From: Scilla litardierei
Lineage: Eukaryota; Streptophyta; Magnoliopsida; Asparagales; Asparagaceae
Assembly: GCA_030789695.1 (NCBI GenBank)
Contig: CM061142.1
Coordinates: 804,248,817 to 804,312,816 of the forward strand
Reading direction: 5' to 3'
DNA: 64,000 nt
Shown here: positions 60,236-64,000 of the stretch, in pieces
Layout: every line of letters starts with the position of its first letter
Position numbering within the stretch: the first letter of the stretch is position 1
Notes under the pieces: generated by a model
What the model saw: only the letters and a program-made list of their open reading frames with translations
Told to the model about the DNA's origin: nothing
Database searches by the model: none
Made by a program: the position numbers and the translations under genes

Positions 60236-61700
60236 ATGGTAAACACGAGATCCGAGGAGCGGATCGACTTGTTTGAAGAGAAATTGGTGAAATTTAAGAG
60301 CAAAATCAACGAAGATCTTCAAGATGTAAGGAAGGAAGTGGCGAATCAACTGGATCAACGTCTCGCGCAGATGACGGAGATCCTCCAACAAGGTGCAGCG
60401 GCAAACGTGGCTCAGATGATGCAAGACATAGCAGCTATGATAGAAAAGCTAGATCCAAGCAAAAAGAAGCCACCTTTGTCGACGAGGAAGGGAAAAAATG
60501 TCGTCTTTGACGAATGGATTATTGAAGACGACGAAGACGAGGGCAACCACGCAACCAATCAGCGAAACACAGCCGATGTGGAGGATTGGGAGACATTTTC
60601 GGCTATCATGCCACCCCATGGAGGGGTGCCGAGCTTCGGAGGGGGCGGCAACCCCTCCGGAAGCCCGGAGAAGGACCACACGCCACGTCGCACCTTGGGG
60701 GCCTTCGACAGCCCACAGAGGCTCATAGGCTGGGCCTCCAGCCATGCCGCCCCGGCCGCCCACCTCCAAAGGACTTCCGACAGCCTCCGAAGGCTTCGAC
60801 AAAGGGCCGCCAACCCAAAACTGGGGCCGGCAGGCCCCGCCGCCTCCTTGGGGGCCGGCCCCCAAGGAGGGTCGGCAAGCCCTGGCCGACCCTCTTTGGG
60901 GACCCACCGGCCCATTTGGGGGTCCGACAAGCCCCATCACCCCCTTCCGTGATGCAATGGGTCCAGTATTGGGCCCGAACGACTAAGCCGCCACCTTTTC
61001 TTCCCCAGATGGGCCCCGTGGAAGGATTTCAGTATCACAGGGGTCGTCAGCTGCATGTGGGAGGACCATCGACTCATCCCCCACCTTTTGGGGGAGTGAC
61101 TGGAGTTTGAAGAGGACCCCAAGGCACACCGAGAGCACCTCAGGGGAATTACGAATGGCTGCACGGAGATGATCGAGGTGGTGGAGCAGCCTGGGGTGAC
61201 TTACAGTGGGATGGTACAGATGGAGGAGCTCGCGATCCAGCCGCAAGGTATATGCCTGATAGACCACATATTTTTTAGCCGAGGCTCCATGATCAACCAC
61301 ATGAGAGAGGAGGATTTGCTGGAGAGAGTCGGCTGAGGAAGCTGAAGATGCCCATCTTTGAGGGAGGAGACCCCGATGACTGGATGTACCGGGTGGAGAG
61401 ATACTTTCATGTGTCTGTGGTACAGGAGGAAGACTGGCGCAAAGCTGTGGGAGTCTGCTTAGAGTGAGAGGCTCTAGGATGGTTTAGGTGGACGCAGCAG
61501 CAGCGACCTTTTCGTACGTGGTAGGAATTCACCACCCTTCTGTTGGAGCGTTTTGAAGAAGTTCAGGCCGGGGGAGCTTATTAGCGTTTGTACGCATTGA
61601 GGCAAGAATGGAGTGTCAAAGATTACATTAAGAAGTTTGAGTCACTCTGTAGCAGAGTTCGGGGGGTGTCGGGAGAGTCTCTAGAGGGGTGTTTTACGAA
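60236..61700 (+). pseudogene. Gypsy gag pseudogene
   Basis: ATG at 60236 starts MVNTRSEERIDLFEEKLVKF with a coiled-coil-like stretch (QLDQRLAQMTEILQQ). A GC-rich Pro, Gly and Ser linker spans 60620-60950. The gag core lies at 61335-61690 in another frame (LRKLKMPIFEGGDPDDWMYR, ESLCSRVRGVSGESLEG). Stops such as the TGA near 61465 and frameshifts break it. The 238-residue first frame is a gag piece, not a host gene. Confidence 0.82.
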
Positions 61701-61740
61701 GGGGCCGAAACACACTGTTAGATCGGGATTGGACAGATGA

Positions 61741-63336
61741 AGCCTGGAGATCTACGAAAGATGATGACCTCGGAGAGGATGGTGGAGGACCACCAGGAGA
61801 CTGAGAGGAGAGCCGTGGGGCATGGGGAGTGGGGAGACACCTCATTCCGGGGACAGGCTCCAGCAGGAGGACAGAGAGCGACCATTTCTGTGCCAGCCCT
61901 ACTAGATTGGGAGCCTTTGAGCCAAGAGATTGCGGTTGATGAGGCATTGGGGCATATACGAGAGGCGTTGCAGCAGGTCTAAACAAATTTCCCAGGGTAT
62001 ACTGTGAGTGATCAGAGGTTGCTCTATCAAGGGAGACTGGTGATACCTAGGAACTCCAAGCACACATATTCCTCTGATATTCTGGGAATTCCATGGCAGC
62101 GCAATAAGGGGACATTCGGGCATATAGCAGACTTACAGGAGGATGTCTCGGGTGTCGTACTGGCTGTGCATGAAGCGGGACATAGCTAAGATGATAGTAG
62201 AGTGTGACATCTGTCAGCGTCACAAATATTTAGCTATGCCTCCTACATGACTACTTCAACCACTTTCACTCCCGGTGAGAGTTTAGGAGGATATTAACAT
62301 GGATTTTATCGACGGTCTACCGGGCTACAGCGTAATCCTAGTAATGGTGGACCGCCTCAGCAAATACGCACACTTCATCCCTTTGCGACACCCTTATATA
62401 GTAGTTATTATCGTTGCAACTTTTATAAAAGAGGTGGCCTACAAGGTTTCCCAGCGTCGATAGTTTCAGATCGAGATACAGTTTTCATGCACAGTTTCTG
62501 GCGGGAGCTGTTCAAGGCACAGGGGACCAAGCTGAGGAGTACGGCCTATCACCCACAGGCCAACGGACAGACCGAGGTGGTGAATAGGAGTGTATAGACT
62601 TATTTGAGGTGTTCTGCGACAGATTTCCCGAAGCAGCGAGCCAGGTGGTTGGCCTGGGCAGAGTATTAGTATAACACCTCATACCATTTGGTAGCACAAA
62701 GCACGCCTTTTTGTATTTTGTATGGGCGGGATCCTTCCACGCAGATCCATTACGATCAGGACACGACTCCAGTTTCACAGGTAGATGAGCATTTAGAGGA
62801 GCGGGACCGACATCTGGAGGAGCTGAAGAAACATCTATTGTGTGCCCAACAAATTATGAAGGCTAAGGCTGATGAGCACAGGAGGGAAGTGCAATTTGCA
62901 GTAGGAGATCGGATCTACCTGAAGCTGCGACCCTACAGATAGAAGACGATGGCACGTAGGGGCAATCAGAAATTGGGGGCACGATATTATGGGTCATTTG
63001 AGGTAACGGCACAAATTGGAAAGGTGTCATTTCGCTTGTAGTTGCCGGCCACATATACCATCCATCTAGTGTTCCATGTATCGCAGCTGCGGAAAAGCTA
63101 TTGGGGATCACACTCTCTCACCTACCCTTCCCTTCACTCCGACAGATGACATAGAGGTGATATTGGAGCCACATAAGCTGAAAGGGGTGCGGAAGAATGC
63201 AGAAGGAAAGCAAGAAGTATTAATCAGATGGCGAGGTCTGCCAGATTATGACGCCACTTGGAAGGCTAGAGATGTGATTCATGCACAGTTTTCGGATTTC
63301 CACCTTAAGGACAAGGTGGCACTTTTGGGGGGAGTA
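61741..63336 (+). pseudogene. Gypsy RNase H end, integrase and chromodomain
   Basis: Text runs PALLDWEPLSQEIAVDEA and QTNFPGYTVSDQRLLYQGRL (61890-62045). The integrase zinc finger part reads CDICQRHKYLAMPP (about 62200-62245). The core follows: [20 protein letters not shown] (about 62300-62350), [18 protein letters not shown] (62460-62510) and [17 protein letters not shown] (about 62545-62595), so the catalytic Asp residues are present. The end carries FAVGDRIYLKLRPYR and the chromodomain VLIRWRGLPDYDATWKARD (63215-63270), then FHLKDKVALLGG. Several stops (for example near 62598, 62670 and 62940) inactivate it. Confidence 0.87.
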
Positions 63337-63337
63337 A

Positions 63338-63743
63338 TGATGCGGCGCGGGTGTAACGTGTGGTGCAGGTCCAAGGGCAAGGGGGTGCGGCTATGCGGGT
63401 ATATCAAAGGAGACGGTGCGGGTCCACTACGGACCCGATGGCAAACTCGTAGTTCTGTGACAAGGAGGGGTGTTGCTTCGTAAATTAACATCTCACTAAT
63501 CCCCGCTAAAGCAAGGGCCGGCCGGCCATAGAGGATGGTCGAATGATTGAATTGTAAGTAATATTTCCTTAAGCCTAGATTATTTGCTAGCTATTTGTCT
63601 TTGATTCCCTAGAGTTATTTAGCCTTTTAGATCTATTGTAGTAGTTCCTATCGGATCTGCGATTTATGTCAAGAACCATATTTTTACCTTTCTACTTCAT
63701 AAAAAACCTACCTTTATTCCACTAAAGAGCCCTAGACGTACCA
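63338..63743 (+). repeat. 3' LTR of the chromovirus
   Basis: It begins TGATGCGGCGCGGGTGTAAC after a GGGGGGAGTAA purine tract and ends AGACGTACCA. It is the full-length LTR copy of this element, about 406 bp. Confidence 0.9.
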
Positions 63744-64000
63744 GTCAGCTTCCGAGTTTATGTGAAACACTAAAATGTGAAAAGGTAGCCACCTTCCACA
63801 CTGGCTATTATGTGGCGTAAGCTTGGTCAATTTAGTAAATAAAAAGCAGGGTTTCAAATATTTTTTGGAAAAAACAAACTTTTATTTAAAACATTGTCAA
63901 TACAATAAACATTATAGAGCTTACGCTAGTATGTAGAAACAGTGTATGATCTCCGACTTAAGTTACTACCATACGGCTATGCTTCAAAGGCAATGAATAT
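63744..64000 (-). other. Intron sequence, nothing recognised
   Basis: This last stretch is non-coding on both strands. No SUVH4 exon was seen. Confidence 0.5.

Larger units (their letters stand above)
59893..63743 (+). mobile_element. Tekay-like chromovirus Gypsy element, RT deleted
   Basis: The left LTR (59893-60211) lacks its first 90 or so bases compared with the right LTR (63338-63743, starting TGATGCGGCGC). TTTGGTATCAGAGCA (60213-60227) is an exact initiator-Met primer site. Gag, then the RNase H to integrase join, integrase and chromodomain follow. Protease, RT and most of RNase H are deleted. Both LTRs share GGCAAACTCGTAGTTCTGTG and CTTTTAGATCTATTGTAGTA. It lies in the SUVH4 intron upstream of the SRA exon. 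Confidence 0.9.

Noticed and set aside
60236..60952. 238-residue frame as a host gene
   Set aside because: It directly follows an LTR and primer-binding site and is the start of Gypsy gag.

Overview
The window is nuclear DNA of a flowering plant. The evidence is a SUVH4/KRYPTONITE-type histone methyltransferase gene with plant splice sites, plant families of Copia, Gypsy, hAT, Mutator and RTE-LINE elements, and a nuclear copy of angiosperm plastid psbB. The species cannot be told from the sequence.

One host gene spans most of the window on the minus strand. Five exons are visible: 59121-59219 (end of the SRA domain), 21942-22030 (linker), 3640-3799 and 1788-1893 (pre-SET), and 1521-1703 (start of SET). 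They keep frame across GT-AG or GC-AG junctions and all nine pre-SET cysteines are present, so the gene looks functional. The 5' exons lie beyond base 64000 and the rest of SET lies left of base 1. Two introns are giant, about 18.1 kb and about 37.1 kb. Codon phase shows that at least one further small exon must lie inside the larger one; I could not locate it.

Nearly everything else is transposable element inside these introns. From left to right: Sirevirus-like Copia LTR sequence (1-920); a 1-kb hAT (4124-5119); a decayed Copia (about 5480-9430); a Copia LTR with a palindromic tandem array (9780-11400); a chromovirus Gypsy (12796-20885) holding a psbB insert and a hAT, which itself holds a second hAT; an RTE LINE (22660-23740); a 5.85-kb hAT with transposase (23771-29621); a Copia end (29640-30360); a gag-only Gypsy with both LTRs (30721-32606); a Sirevirus-like Copia (about 32900-36615) abutting a Gypsy gag and LTR (36620-38076); a short Gypsy with a triplicated LTR segment (40014-42068); Gypsy pol remnants (43880-44730); a Mutator-like element carrying a MuDR transposase and a plant-mobile-domain gene (46397-54638), the latter split by a Gypsy (51701-53397); a Copia split by a rearranged Gypsy (55250-58130); and another chromovirus (59893-63743).

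Almost every element ORF carries stops, frameshifts or large deletions, so these are relics. Exact 8-bp (hAT) and near-exact 5-bp (Gypsy) target duplications fix several insertion boundaries and the nesting order. I found no rRNA, tRNA, CRISPR or bacterial features. No clearly new system is proven. The most unusual points are the TE-filled H3K9 methyltransferase gene, the hAT family with a shared ATG-plus-splice-donor block near one end, and the psbB insert framed by inverted copies of its own target.
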